Below, one piece after another: positions 1 to 8,329 of a DNA stretch of 64,000 nt. This DNA is from Parvibaculum sedimenti. Lineage in GTDB: Bacteria; Pseudomonadota; Alphaproteobacteria; Parvibaculales; Parvibaculaceae. The position numbers were made by a program, and so were the translations under genes. The first letter of the stretch is position 1; each line of letters begins with the position of its first letter. The DNA lies in the NCBI RefSeq assembly GCF_009184905.1, contig NZ_WESC01000006.1:124001-188000 (forward strand). Reading direction: 5' to 3'. The notes under the pieces are model-generated. The model had not been told where the DNA came from and ran no database searches. It worked only from the letters and a program-made list of their open reading frames with translations.

Positions 1-756
1 GGCGTGGAAGCGCGCTTGCGCGAAGAGCTGGCGCGGCATTTGAAGCGCGGCAATGTGCAGGCGACGCTGACCGTTGATCGTGTGCGTGGCGCCGCGCCGC
101 TTCGCGTTAATCAGGATGCACTCGACGCGGTGCTGGCGGCGCTTGCGTCGCTTCAGCAGCGCATCGAGGTGATGCCGCCGCGGCCGGAAGGCATTCTCGC
201 GCTCAAGGGCGTTCTCGAAACATGCGAGACCGAGGAGGACGAGGAAGGCCATGCTGCGCTCGAAAAGCTCGTGCTTGTGTCCTTCTCCGAAGCTGCCGCT
301 TCGCTTGCCCGTGCGCGGGGCGAGGAAGGACGAAAGCTCGAACGCATTCTGAGCGACCAGGTGGATGAGATCGAAAGGCTGACGCGGCAGGCGGCGGCGT
401 CGCCCGCCACCGGGATCGAGGTGATCCGTACACGGCTCAAGGCGCAGGTGGCCGAGCTTCTCGGCGCATCGCCCGCGCTTTCCGAGGAAAGGCTCGCGCA
501 GGAAGCCGCGCTGCTCGCTACAAAGGCCGATGTACGCGAAGAGATCGACCGTCTCATCGCGCATGTGGCGCAGGCGCGCGAGCTTTTCGCGGGCGGTGAA
601 CCTGCGGGCCGAAGGCTCGACTTCCTGACGCAGGAATTCAACCGCGAGGCGAATACGCTTTGTTCCAAGGCCGCCGATGTTAGCCTCACGCGTATCGGAC
701 TCGAACTCAAGGCCGTGATCGATCAGTTGCGCGAGCAGATCCAGAATGTCGAATAA
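1..756 (+). CDS. yicC: YicC/YloC family endoribonuclease, 5'-truncated by window edge
   Basis: This is the C-terminal part of a YicC-family protein, a conserved single-strand endoribonuclease family of about 290 residues. About 250 residues are visible and the N-terminus lies outside the window, so the GTG at position 4 should not be taken as the start. The diagnostic C-terminal block (NREANTLCSKAADVSL, then LKAVIDQLREQIQNVE) is intact. The stop overlaps the start of gmk by 11 bases, the usual yicC-gmk arrangement, which implies co-transcription and translational coupling. Family assignment is firm; the cellular substrate in this organism is unknown. Confidence 0.93.
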   Translation, partial: GVEARLREELARHLKRGNVQATLTVDRVRGAAPLRVNQDALDAVLAALASLQQRIEVMPPRPEGILALKGVLETCETEEDEEGHAALEKLVLVSFSEAAASLARARGEEGRKLERILSDQVDEIERLTRQAAASPATGIEVIRTRLKAQVAELLGASPALSEERLAQEAALLATKADVREEIDRLIAHVAQARELFAGGEPAGRRLDFLTQEFNREANTLCSKAADVSLTRIGLELKAVIDQLREQIQNVE

Positions 757-1387
757 GGAACTCGTGGGCCGCAGGGGCCTGATGCTGGCTTTGTCTTCGC
801 CGTCCGGTGCGGGCAAGACGACGTTGTCGCGCAAGCTTCTCGAAAGCGATCCGCAGATCACCATGTCGGTTTCCGCAACGACACGGAAGCCACGCCCCGG
901 CGAGGTCGAGGGCAGGGACTATTATTTTGTCAGCACCGAGGATTTCGGGCTGATGCGCAATCGCGGTGAATTTCTCGAAAGCGCCAAGGTCTTCGACAAC
1001 TACTACGGCACACCGCGCGCGCCGGTCGAGAACGCGCTTTCGCTGGGGCATGACGTTCTTTTCGACATCGACTGGCAGGGTGTGCAGCAGCTCGACGAGG
1101 TCGCGCACGAAGACCTCGTGAAGGTCTTCGTGTTGCCGCCATCGGTTCAGGATCTGGAGCGGCGCCTCAACGTGCGCGCGCAGGATTCCGCCGAAGTCGT
1201 CGCGGCTCGCATGGCGAAAGCGTCGGACGAAATCAGCCATTATCAGGAATACGACTACATCATCATCAATGACGATGTGGAGCGGGCCTTTGGCGAATTG
1301 CACTCGATCCTTCAGGCCGAGCGCCTGCGCCGCCGGCGCTTGACCGGCCTGTCGGACTTCGTGAAGCGGCTGCGCGATACGCTGTAA
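746..1387 (+). CDS. gmk: guanylate kinase
   Basis: Phosphorylates GMP to GDP with ATP, an essential cytosolic step in GTP/dGTP supply. The 213-residue length fits the family. A P-loop (SSPSGAGKTT, residues about 17-26) is followed by the GMP-binding stretch SVSATTRKPRPGEVEGRDYYF (first and last residues about 42-62). The C-terminus carries the basic helix typical of alphaproteobacterial Gmk. It overlaps yicC and converges on the LTXXQ gene with only 4 bases between the stops. Confidence 0.97.
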   Translation: MSNKELVGRRGLMLALSSPSGAGKTTLSRKLLESDPQITMSVSATTRKPRPGEVEGRDYYFVSTEDFGLMRNRGEFLESAKVFDNYYGTPRAPVENALSLGHDVLFDIDWQGVQQLDEVAHEDLVKVFVLPPSVQDLERRLNVRAQDSAEVVAARMAKASDEISHYQEYDYIIINDDVERAFGELHSILQAERLRRRRLTGLSDFVKRLRDTL

Positions 1388-1391
1388 CGCT

Positions 1392-1997
1392 TTACATGCA
1401 GCCGCCCATCATCGGCAGCACATCGTCAGCCTTCTTGCGCTGATCGGCGGATAGCGCCTTATAGAGCGCTTCGGTCGCCGGCTTTAGCGCTTCGAGCGCG
1501 GCGAGCCTCGACTTCATCGCATTGATATGAAGATCGAAGAACTGCATCGGCGAATTGTCGCCTTTCTGGAATGCCTCGGCCATCTGCTTGTGCATGCTGG
1601 CCATGACTTGCGCATTCGTCGTCAACGCGTCTGCATACTCCTGCCACACAGCTTCCTGTTCCTTGGTGATCTTGAGCTCGGCCTTGAGGAAGGCGATGCG
1701 GCCTTCGACATAAGTGTCAAAGTCGCCGCCCGCTGCGCCATAGCCCATCATGCCGCAGCCGCCGCCCATCATTCCGGCACCCCAACCGCCACCCATCATG
1801 CCTTGGCCGTAACCACGTCCGCCGCCATAGCCCATCATGCCCTGGCCCCAGCCGCCGCCCCGCATTCCGCCGCCCCAGCCTTGACCCATCATCGTGGACC
1901 CGCTGCCGGGCTGTGGCGCCGGTGCTTCCTGTGCCATTGCGACAGATGTGCCGGAGAGCGCGAGCAGCCCGATGAGTGCGCATGTTCGGAGATTCAT
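1392..1997 (-). CDS. periplasmic LTXXQ/Spy-CpxP-like protein with Met/Gly-rich segment
   Basis: A 201-residue exported protein. A Sec signal peptide (residues 1-23, ending SVAMAQ) is followed by a low-complexity segment of Gly, Met and Trp (about residues 30-85) with five MMG motifs and one Cys. A helical LTXXQ-type domain follows (ITKEQEAVWQEYADAL; ALSADQRKKAD). The domain resembles Spy/CpxP, periplasmic chaperones and metal-stress sensors. The Met-rich tract suggests metal binding, which is inference only. The start at 1997 is chosen for the signal peptide and an AGGAGG-type ribosome site. It is a tandem paralogue of the next upstream gene and has the same FNR/FixK-like box 58 bases before its start. 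Confidence 0.85.
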   Translation of the reverse strand: MNLRTCALIGLLALSGTSVAMAQEAPAPQPGSGSTMMGQGWGGGMRGGGWGQGMMGYGGGRGYGQGMMGGGWGAGMMGGGCGMMGYGAAGGDFDTYVEGRIAFLKAELKITKEQEAVWQEYADALTTNAQVMASMHKQMAEAFQKGDNSPMQFFDLHINAMKSRLAALEALKPATEALYKALSADQRKKADDVLPMMGGCM

Positions 1998-2053
1998 GGT
2001 GGCCTCCTCTGTTGAATGAGAGCGCCAGGCTATGCGCATCCGCCCCTGGTTAC

Positions 2054-2069
2054 ATTGAGGCCGATCAAT
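2054..2069 (-). promoter_or_regulatory. FNR/FixK-type box upstream of LTXXQ gene 1
   Basis: Read on the minus strand the site is TTGAT-CGGC-CTCAA, one mismatch from the FNR/FixK consensus TTGAT-N4-ATCAA. It lies about 58 bases before the start codon, a distance that would allow a class II (-41.5) activator position. A site with the identical 16-base sequence precedes the paralogous gene. The family of the binding protein is inferred. Confidence 0.6.
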
Positions 2070-2109
2070 ATTCGTGTGAATGGATTTCGGCTTGCCTGTC
2101 CGCGTACCG

Positions 2110-2619
2110 TTATATGCACTCCATGGCGGGAAGCAGCGCGTCGGCCTTTTTCTTCTGTTCGTCGGAAAGCGCCTTGTAAAGCGCGATGGTCGCCGGTCTG
2201 AGTGCCTCAAGCGCGGGAAGCCTCGAACTCATCGCGTCGATATGCAGATCATGAACCGTCATGCTCGATCGATCGTTCTGCTCGAAGGTGCCGATCATCT
2301 GCTTGCGCATGCTGGCCATAACCTCGGAAGTAGCGCGCAACGCATTGGCGTAGTCATTCCAGACTGGCTCCTGAGCATCCGTGATCTTCAGACCGGATTT
2401 GAGCAAGGCAATGCGACTGTCGCCATAATTGGCGCTGTCCGCAGCTGACGCGCCGTAGGTCGTCGTGTCGCAGCCCCCCATCATCATGCCCGAATCCGGG
2501 CTGGAGCCCATTGTCGCAGAGGTTCTGACCTGCTGCGGCGACGGCGTTTCCTGGGCTATGGCGACAGATGCGCCGGGGAGCGCAAGCAATCCAATGAACA
2601 CGAACGCACGGAGACTCAT
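2110..2619 (-). CDS. periplasmic LTXXQ/Spy-CpxP-like protein, paralogue 2
   Basis: A 169-residue exported protein with a signal peptide (about residues 1-23, ending SVAIAQ), a short linker containing MMMGGC, and the same helical domain as its neighbour (ITDAQEPVWNDYANAL; ASMRKQM; ALSDEQKKKAD). It lacks most of the Gly/Met-rich expansion of the downstream paralogue. The start at 2619 follows a GGAGGCC ribosome site and gives a clean signal peptide. The two genes are a tandem duplication that includes the promoter region. A periplasmic stress or metal-response role is likely but unproven. Confidence 0.83.
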   Translation of the reverse strand: MSLRAFVFIGLLALPGASVAIAQETPSPQQVRTSATMGSSPDSGMMMGGCDTTTYGASAADSANYGDSRIALLKSGLKITDAQEPVWNDYANALRATSEVMASMRKQMIGTFEQNDRSSMTVHDLHIDAMSSRLPALEALRPATIALYKALSDEQKKKADALLPAMECI

Positions 2620-2674
2620 GTTGGCCTCCTTTTTTGGAGCGCACGCAACTTTGTGTTGGCTTGCCGGAGGTCGC

Positions 2675-2690
2675 ATTGAGGCCGATCAAT
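2675..2690 (-). promoter_or_regulatory. FNR/FixK-type box upstream of LTXXQ gene 2
   Basis: The same 16-base sequence as at 2054-2069 (ATTGATCGGCCTCAAT on the minus strand), 57 bases before the start at 2619. Sequence and spacing are both conserved between the paralogues although the flanking DNA differs, which argues for function. Confidence 0.6.
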
Positions 2691-2707
2691 GCCCGTGTGA
2701 GCGGGCG

Positions 2708-3712
2708 TCAGCGCAACGGCATACGGGCAAACCTTGCGACGTGCTTTCCGATGCGCTTGCCCAGCCGTTCCAGGCCCTTGCCCTTGCGGGAATAGCCGGG
2801 CTGGTCGGCAATGAGAGTGTCATTCAGCGCGTGGCGTTCGATGGTCGTTTGCGGCGTGGAAAGGGCCTCAACGATCAGGTTGACATAGTGAGAGGCGGTG
2901 AATTGCTCCGGGATTCTGTTGTCCGGAAAGACAGGCGCGGTGACGAGCCGCTCCATCGCTTCGCGGCTGTCGCTCACCTTGATGACGTGATCGGCGAGAT
3001 CGTCGAAGCTCTGGAAATCACGCGCGAAGATGAAGGCGTCGGAATTGAAGTCGGTCTTCGCTTCAGAGGCGCCCCAATAGATCGGGATGGAACGGGCGAC
3101 GATCGGGTCGATCAGCTTCTCGGCGACATAGCCAGGCGAGAGCGCATTCTCGAAAGCGATGGTGAATTGATATTCGCTCACCGCCTTGAACTTGTCGACG
3201 CAAGGGTCACCGACATTGTTCAGTACACGTCCGCAACTATCGACACGGCGGCGTTTGCCGAGGAGGTCGAAGAATTCGGTACGGAAGGATGTGCGGTTCG
3301 AATAAATGAAGTTGCAGAACTTTTCGCGCGGCTCGAACCGTCGTTCCGCGAGCAGATGTGAAGGAGAGTAGGGCGAGGTGTCATCCCACCAATTGATTCC
3401 TGCGGACCATACGGGGCATCGCACCCAGCGTTTGCCCCAAAGCGATTCCGGCAGCGAGCCGAAATGCAGATCGTAGATCATGCGGGAAGGTTCAAAAACC
3501 TCGCCGCTGAACCAGACACGCAGCGCGCGCTCCCGGCCTCTTGTGGGCACGAGTTCCTTGCCGAAGACGCTGAAGAATTGCAGGTCGCGGCCGCACAAGT
3601 CGAATCGGAGGTTGAACCGCCGCATCAATTCGCGCGTCAGAAAGAAAGTCTTCGGATCGAAGCCGGGCCAGAAATTGTGGAAGCTGACGGAGAGTTCCGG
3701 GCGAGAGGTCAT
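2708..3712 (-). CDS. glycosyltransferase family 10 (alpha-1,3-fucosyltransferase-like)
   Basis: A 334-residue cytosolic protein. The C-terminal half carries the GT10 signature (FTIAFENALSPGYVAEKL and then IPIYWG, about residues 182-212), the nucleotide-sugar binding fold of alpha-1,3/1,4-fucosyltransferases. Bacterial members add fucose or related sugars to LPS O-antigen or capsule. No fucose biosynthesis or other polysaccharide genes are adjacent, so the sugar and acceptor are unknown. It is transcribed away from the adh gene region on the same strand, and its stop lies only about 18 bases before the FNR box of the LTXXQ gene. Confidence 0.82.
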   Translation of the reverse strand: MTSRPELSVSFHNFWPGFDPKTFFLTRELMRRFNLRFDLCGRDLQFFSVFGKELVPTRGRERALRVWFSGEVFEPSRMIYDLHFGSLPESLWGKRWVRCPVWSAGINWWDDTSPYSPSHLLAERRFEPREKFCNFIYSNRTSFRTEFFDLLGKRRRVDSCGRVLNNVGDPCVDKFKAVSEYQFTIAFENALSPGYVAEKLIDPIVARSIPIYWGASEAKTDFNSDAFIFARDFQSFDDLADHVIKVSDSREAMERLVTAPVFPDNRIPEQFTASHYVNLIVEALSTPQTTIERHALNDTLIADQPGYSRKGKGLERLGKRIGKHVARFARMPLR

Positions 3713-3741
3713 TGACGGGCCTCTTCTGGCGGCGAGGGGTG

Positions 3742-3763
3742 GCCGGGCGCGAACCCGGCCTCC
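3742..3763 (-). terminator. hairpin downstream of adh, possible terminator
   Basis: A 7-base-pair GC stem (GGCCGGG / CCCGGCC) with a 6-base loop lies about 11 bases after the adh stop and before the GT10 start. There is no T-run, so it is at best a weak or Rho-assisted terminator or a processing hairpin. Confidence 0.35.
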
Positions 3764-3773
3764 GCATTCGATT

Positions 3774-4823
3774 TCAGGGCTTCAGCACCACGCGGCCGAG
3801 CACATGGCCGGCGCGCAGATCGTCGAGTGTCTTCGAGGCTTCGGAGAGCGGACGTTCCTGAACGGGGATCGGATCGATCTTGCCCGCCTTCACGAGTTCC
3901 ATCATTTCGAGCGTCTCGGCGAGCGAACCCACATAGGAGCCGCCGATGGAGATGGCGCGCATCGGAAACATCGGGATCGGCATGGAGAACCCGCCGCCGA
4001 ACAGGCCGACGACGACGACCTGGCCGCCCTTGCGCACGGCACCCGTCGCGAATTTCAGCGAGGCCTCTGAACCGACGAAATCGACTGCTGCCGGCACACC
4101 GCCATTGGTATCCGCGAGAAGCTTCTTCAGCGCTTCCGGATCCTTCGGATTGTAAACCTCATGGGCGCCTGTGCCCTTTGCGGATTGAAGCTTCTGCTCG
4201 TCCACGTCGGCGCCGAGCGGCGCGTTTTCGAACATCGCCTTGGCGAATTGCAGGCCCATCATGCCGACGCCGCCGAGGCCGACGACGAGCACACGTTCTT
4301 CGGGGCTGATGTCGCCGAGCTTCTTCATCGCGCTGAAGGCCGTGAGGCCCGAGCACATGTAGGTTGCAGCGAGGCCCTGCGGCACACCGGTATAGTCGAT
4401 GAGGTAGCGCGGATGCGGCACGATCACATGCGTTGCATAGCCGCCGGCGACCTGAATGCCGAGATTGACCGGCTTGTTGCAGAGGTGCTCCTCGCCGCGC
4501 TTGCAGGTCGGGCACTGGCCGCAGCCGATCCAGGGGAAGGCCACGCGGCGCTGGCCGACGGTGACGCCTTCCACATCCTCGCCGATGGCGATGACCTCGC
4601 CCTCGATTTCATGGCCGAGCGTGAAAGGCAGCTTGCGTCCGCCGCGGACGTCGAGCTTGTTACCGCCGCCGAGGTCGAAATAGCCATCATGGAGATGGAC
4701 GTCGGAATGGCAGACGCCGCAATGGGTCACCTTGAGGAGCACTTCCGTGCCCTTGGGCTGCGGCGTTTCGCTGATGATTTCCTTGAGCGGCTGGCCGTAG
4801 TCGACAATGGCTTCAGATTTCAT
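3774..4823 (-). CDS. zinc-dependent alcohol dehydrogenase (MDR superfamily)
   Basis: Oxidises alcohols or reduces aldehydes with NAD(P). At 349 residues it fits medium-chain ADHs. Catalytic zinc ligands are visible at Cys35 (THCGVCHSDVH) and in GHE (His71-Glu72). The structural-zinc cysteines are Cys101, Cys104, Cys107 and Cys115. The Rossmann motif is VGLGGVGMMGLQ (about residues 184-195). Similarity is to the AdhA/AdhP type. It has no obvious operon partner and substrate specificity cannot be read from the sequence. Confidence 0.9.
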   Translation of the reverse strand: MKSEAIVDYGQPLKEIISETPQPKGTEVLLKVTHCGVCHSDVHLHDGYFDLGGGNKLDVRGGRKLPFTLGHEIEGEVIAIGEDVEGVTVGQRRVAFPWIGCGQCPTCKRGEEHLCNKPVNLGIQVAGGYATHVIVPHPRYLIDYTGVPQGLAATYMCSGLTAFSAMKKLGDISPEERVLVVGLGGVGMMGLQFAKAMFENAPLGADVDEQKLQSAKGTGAHEVYNPKDPEALKKLLADTNGGVPAAVDFVGSEASLKFATGAVRKGGQVVVVGLFGGGFSMPIPMFPMRAISIGGSYVGSLAETLEMMELVKAGKIDPIPVQERPLSEASKTLDDLRAGHVLGRVVLKP

Positions 4824-4909
4824 GGCGTGTTCCTGTCCTCTCTACAAAAGGCGGTCTGTGCCGCCCGTTTCCGGCAATTTGGCATGCGGGACGCTTGCCC
4901 ACAACCTTG

Positions 4910-5752
4910 TCAGCGCGATGCCACATAGGCGCGGGCAAGCGCGCAGAATTCCTCGACTGAAAGTTCCTCGGCGCGTTGCGTCGGATTAATGCCCGCTTCC
5001 TCAATGATCGCGATCGGGTCGGGCAGCAGCGATTTGAGGCTCGAGCGCAGCATCTTGCGGCGCTGGCCGAAGGCGGCGGCAACCACGCGCTCCAGGGTGG
5101 CCGGGTCGGCGGGCGCAAGCGGTTCGGCGCGGGGAATGAGTTCGACAACAGTGGAAGTGACGGCGGGCGGCGGCGTGAATGCGCTGCGATTGACGTCGAA
5201 AAGCATACGGGGCTTCGAGCGCCACTGCGCCAGCACGCCCAGGCGGCCATAGGCCTTGCCGCCGGGGGGAGCGACGATGCGCTCCGCGACTTCCTTCTGG
5301 AACATCAACGTCAGGCTCGCGTAATAGGGCGGCCAGGGCTCCGTCTGAAGCCAGCGGACGAGGAGTGGCGTCGCAATGTTGTAGGGCAGGTTTGCGACGA
5401 TGCGGGCGGGACCTTTGACGAGGCTCGCCATGTCGGTTTCCAGCGCGTCGCCCTCGATGATGGTTAGGCGGCCCGGATACGCGGCGGAGATTTCCTGAAG
5501 CGCGGGGAGGCAGCGGCGGTCGCGCTCGATGGCGATGACGCGGGTTGCGCCTTCGGCAAGCAGGGCGCGCGTCAAACCGCCAGGGCCGGGGCCAACCTCG
5601 ATCACCTCATAGCCTTCCAGAGGACCGGCGGCCCGAGCGATGCGGCCCGTGAGATTGAGGTCGAGCAGAAAGTTCTGGCCGAGCGCCTTCAGCGCGCCGA
5701 GACCGTGTTTCGAGATGACCTCGCGCAGCGGCGGAAGATTGTCGACACTCAT
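4910..5752 (-). CDS. rsmA: 16S rRNA (adenine1518-N6/adenine1519-N6)-dimethyltransferase KsgA
   Basis: Dimethylates two adjacent adenines near the 3' end of 16S rRNA during 30S assembly, using SAM. The 280-residue protein has the N-terminal QNFLLD motif, the SAM motif [13 protein letters not shown] (about residues 49-60) and the catalytic NLPYNI motif. The ATG at 5752 is chosen because it starts just before the conserved region and overlaps the pdxA stop by 4 bases (ATGA). It is the last gene of the lptF-lptG-lptD-surA-pdxA-rsmA operon. Confidence 0.96.
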   Translation of the reverse strand: MSVDNLPPLREVISKHGLGALKALGQNFLLDLNLTGRIARAAGPLEGYEVIEVGPGPGGLTRALLAEGATRVIAIERDRRCLPALQEISAAYPGRLTIIEGDALETDMASLVKGPARIVANLPYNIATPLLVRWLQTEPWPPYYASLTLMFQKEVAERIVAPPGGKAYGRLGVLAQWRSKPRMLFDVNRSAFTPPPAVTSTVVELIPRAEPLAPADPATLERVVAAAFGQRRKMLRSSLKSLLPDPIAIIEEAGINPTQRAEELSVEEFCALARAYVASR

Positions 5753-6759
5753 GAGGCGGCCCGGTTTCGGGCGATTTCGGCGGCAAGCCGGATCGCTTCG
5801 ATGAGGCTGCCCGGGTGTGCGAGGCCGCGGCCGGCAATATCCAGCGCCGTGCCGTGGTCGGGCGAGGTCCGCACAATGGGTAGGCCAAGCGTGGTATTGA
5901 CGCCGCGCTCGAAGTCGATGGTCTTCAGCGGGATGAGCGCCTGATCGTGATACATGCACAGCGCCGCGTCGTAGCGCGCGCGGGCGGCCGCATGGAACAT
6001 GGTGTCTGGCGGAAGAGGGCCGGAGACTTCCGCGCCCGCCGCGCGGATGGCGGCGAGGGCGGGAATGATCACGTCGATTTCCTCGCGGCCGATATGGCCT
6101 TCCTCTCCCGCATGCGGGTTAAGGCCGGCGACGGCGATGCGGGGCTGCGCGATGCCGAGGTCGCGGCGCAGCGCATGAGCGAGGATGATGCCCTTTTCCT
6201 CGATCATGGCGATGGTGAGCGATGTGGCGACGCTCGCAAGCGGTTGATGCACGGTCACCGGCACGACGCGCAGGCCGGGGCAGGAGAGCATCATCACGGG
6301 TGTCGCGCCGCCAGTGCGCTCCGCCAGATACTCCGTGTGCCCCGGAACCTTCAGGCCGGCTTCGTAGAGCGCGCGCTTGTGGATCGGATTGGTGACCATT
6401 CCGGCGGCTTCGCCCGCCAGCGCGAGGTCGCAGGCCATGTCGATCGACTGCATGACGGCGCGGGCATTGGCTGGCGCGAGGTGGCCGGGCTGCACCGCGG
6501 CATCGAGCGATACCGGCAGAATGGGGAGAGCCGCATCGAAGAAGCGGCTCGCCTCGTCCGGCGTCGCGATCTCGCGGAACGCGAGTTCGACGCCGAGGCG
6601 CCGCGCCTCCTCATGGTAAAGCGCAGGAGCGCCCACGACGAAAAAGGCCGGGAGCGCTTCGTCCTTTCGCGCCGCCCAAGCCTTTAACGTGATTTCGGGG
6701 CCGATGCCCGCCGGCTCGCCCATGGTGAGGGCGAGTGGCGGCCTGTCCGCTTTCGTCAT
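5749..6759 (-). CDS. pdxA: 4-hydroxythreonine-4-phosphate dehydrogenase
   Basis: NAD-dependent oxidation of 4-phosphohydroxy-L-threonine in DXP-dependent pyridoxal phosphate synthesis. The protein has 336 residues. Family blocks are visible: [13 protein letters not shown] at the N-terminus, [11 protein letters not shown] with the metal-ligand His, [13 protein letters not shown], and the C-terminal [11 protein letters not shown] and [13 protein letters not shown]. It lies between surA and rsmA as in many proteobacteria and is coupled to rsmA by the 4-base overlap. Confidence 0.97.
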   Translation of the reverse strand: MTKADRPPLALTMGEPAGIGPEITLKAWAARKDEALPAFFVVGAPALYHEEARRLGVELAFREIATPDEASRFFDAALPILPVSLDAAVQPGHLAPANARAVMQSIDMACDLALAGEAAGMVTNPIHKRALYEAGLKVPGHTEYLAERTGGATPVMMLSCPGLRVVPVTVHQPLASVATSLTIAMIEEKGIILAHALRRDLGIAQPRIAVAGLNPHAGEEGHIGREEIDVIIPALAAIRAAGAEVSGPLPPDTMFHAAARARYDAALCMYHDQALIPLKTIDFERGVNTTLGLPIVRTSPDHGTALDIAGRGLAHPGSLIEAIRLAAEIARNRAAS

Positions 6760-6801
6760 GGCAGATCCTCGTCCTGCGGATGCTTGCGCCGCGGGACTAT
6801 A

Positions 6802-8178
6802 TCACCTGATGTCGACGACGGCGTCGCGCCGCAGGTCGCGCAGATGCCGACGAGCCATCATGTCCAGCCGCTGCGAGAAGATATTGTTCTCGATCTGGTC
6901 GCGGGTCGGAGCGCCGCCCGCATTGGCCTGATAGTCGCAGACCGCGATCATTTCGATGCCCTGCTGGCTGCGGATGGGCTTCAGCATCTGGCCGGGTTTG
7001 GCGCCGCCAAGCGACTCGCGCAGCCGCTGATCGAGCTGGCCGAAGATGACCGCGCGCGGCGGTTCGGACACGCCGCCGACGAACTGCTTGACCTGATCGC
7101 CGAGACCTTCGCAGGACTTGAACTCAGCCATGAGCTTTTGCGCTTCGCCGACGCGGCGCGCGACCATGGATTGCGGCGCATCCGGAGTCAGCGGCAGCAG
7201 GACATGCGCAAGGGTCCAACGGTCCTGCAAGGGATCGGGGCCGAGGCCGGTCTGCTTGTTGCGAAGCTGGACGATGTAGACGCCGTTCAGTGTCTTGATC
7301 GGATCGGAAATGCCGCCAATCGTCATTTTCTCCACGATCGGGGCAACGTCACCGGGCATCTGGCTCGCATGTTCCCAACCGATATCGCCGCCATTGGCGG
7401 AGCTGGCCGACTTGCTGAACTGCCGGGCGACGGAAGCAAAGGGTGCGCCCTGGCGCATCTGCTCGACCAGGCGCTGCGCGCCGGAAACGACTTCGGCTTC
7501 CTGCTCGGGATTGTCGAAGGTGAGCAGGATTTCCGAAAGCAGATAGCGCGGCTGATCTGCTTGCTCGGTGAGCTGCTTGAGCGCTTCGTCCACTTCATCC
7601 GCGCCGACGGAGATCAGCGGCGCGAACTGTTGCTCGATCACCTTGTTCCAGGCGATATCGGCATAAAGCTGCGAAACGAGCGTGTCGCGCGAGATGCCGT
7701 TGTCCTTCAGGTATTTCTCGATCTCCTGCGTCGTCATGTTCGCGCGCGCGGCGATCTGCGCGAGCTGCTGGTCGATTTCCTTCTCATCGACCTTGAGGTC
7801 GAGGCGCGCGGCTTCCTGCAGCTCCAGCCGTTCGTCGATGAGGCTGCGGAGAACCTGACGCTGGATGCGGCTGACCATTTCCGGCGTACTTGGAATGCCG
7901 GACGTCACCATGACGAGGCGGACGCGCTGATCGAGGTCGTATTTCGAGATGATCTTGTCGTTGACGATGGCAACGATGCTCTCGGTGTTGTCGGCTTCGG
8001 GCGCCGCCCCGGCATCGAGACCCAGGCTATCGGGTGTCGGCGCGCCTAGGCCTTCCTCGGCGCGCACGGACATCGGGCTGGCCAGACCCACGCACGAAAC
8101 CACCGCGAGCGTGGACAGGAACCGGGACACAGTAGCTACGGCAGGCGTGAAAGAGCACGCGAGCTTCATTGACTTCAT
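6802..8178 (-). CDS. surA: periplasmic peptidyl-prolyl isomerase/chaperone, SurA family
   Basis: A chaperone that escorts outer-membrane proteins to the Bam machinery. The 458-residue protein begins with a basic, hydrophobic signal segment ending near SVRAEE (about residue 41). A SurA_N-type helical domain follows (IVAIVNDKIISKYDLDQR onward). One clear parvulin domain comes next (SEILLTF to YIVQLRNK, about residues 215-310, with ANGGDIGW). A second, degenerate parvulin region is last. No strong ribosome site precedes either candidate ATG (8178 or 8169); 8178 is kept. It is immediately downstream of lptD, a client of SurA in enterobacteria. Confidence 0.9.
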   Translation of the reverse strand: MKSMKLACSFTPAVATVSRFLSTLAVVSCVGLASPMSVRAEEGLGAPTPDSLGLDAGAAPEADNTESIVAIVNDKIISKYDLDQRVRLVMVTSGIPSTPEMVSRIQRQVLRSLIDERLELQEAARLDLKVDEKEIDQQLAQIAARANMTTQEIEKYLKDNGISRDTLVSQLYADIAWNKVIEQQFAPLISVGADEVDEALKQLTEQADQPRYLLSEILLTFDNPEQEAEVVSGAQRLVEQMRQGAPFASVARQFSKSASSANGGDIGWEHASQMPGDVAPIVEKMTIGGISDPIKTLNGVYIVQLRNKQTGLGPDPLQDRWTLAHVLLPLTPDAPQSMVARRVGEAQKLMAEFKSCEGLGDQVKQFVGGVSEPPRAVIFGQLDQRLRESLGGAKPGQMLKPIRSQQGIEMIAVCDYQANAGGAPTRDQIENNIFSQRLDMMARRHLRDLRRDAVVDIR

Positions 8179-8329
8179 GATTTTTTCAAAGGGGGCCGAA
8201 GACCCCTCCCGTGTTGGCCTGGACGCCCCCGGCCTGAGGCGAACAGAATACTGCAATCGGTGCCCTAATCAACCGAGGACCCCGGGCGAAAAGCCGCAAG
8301 TTTCTGCGGTTTCGCGCCTCGGGCTGAGT

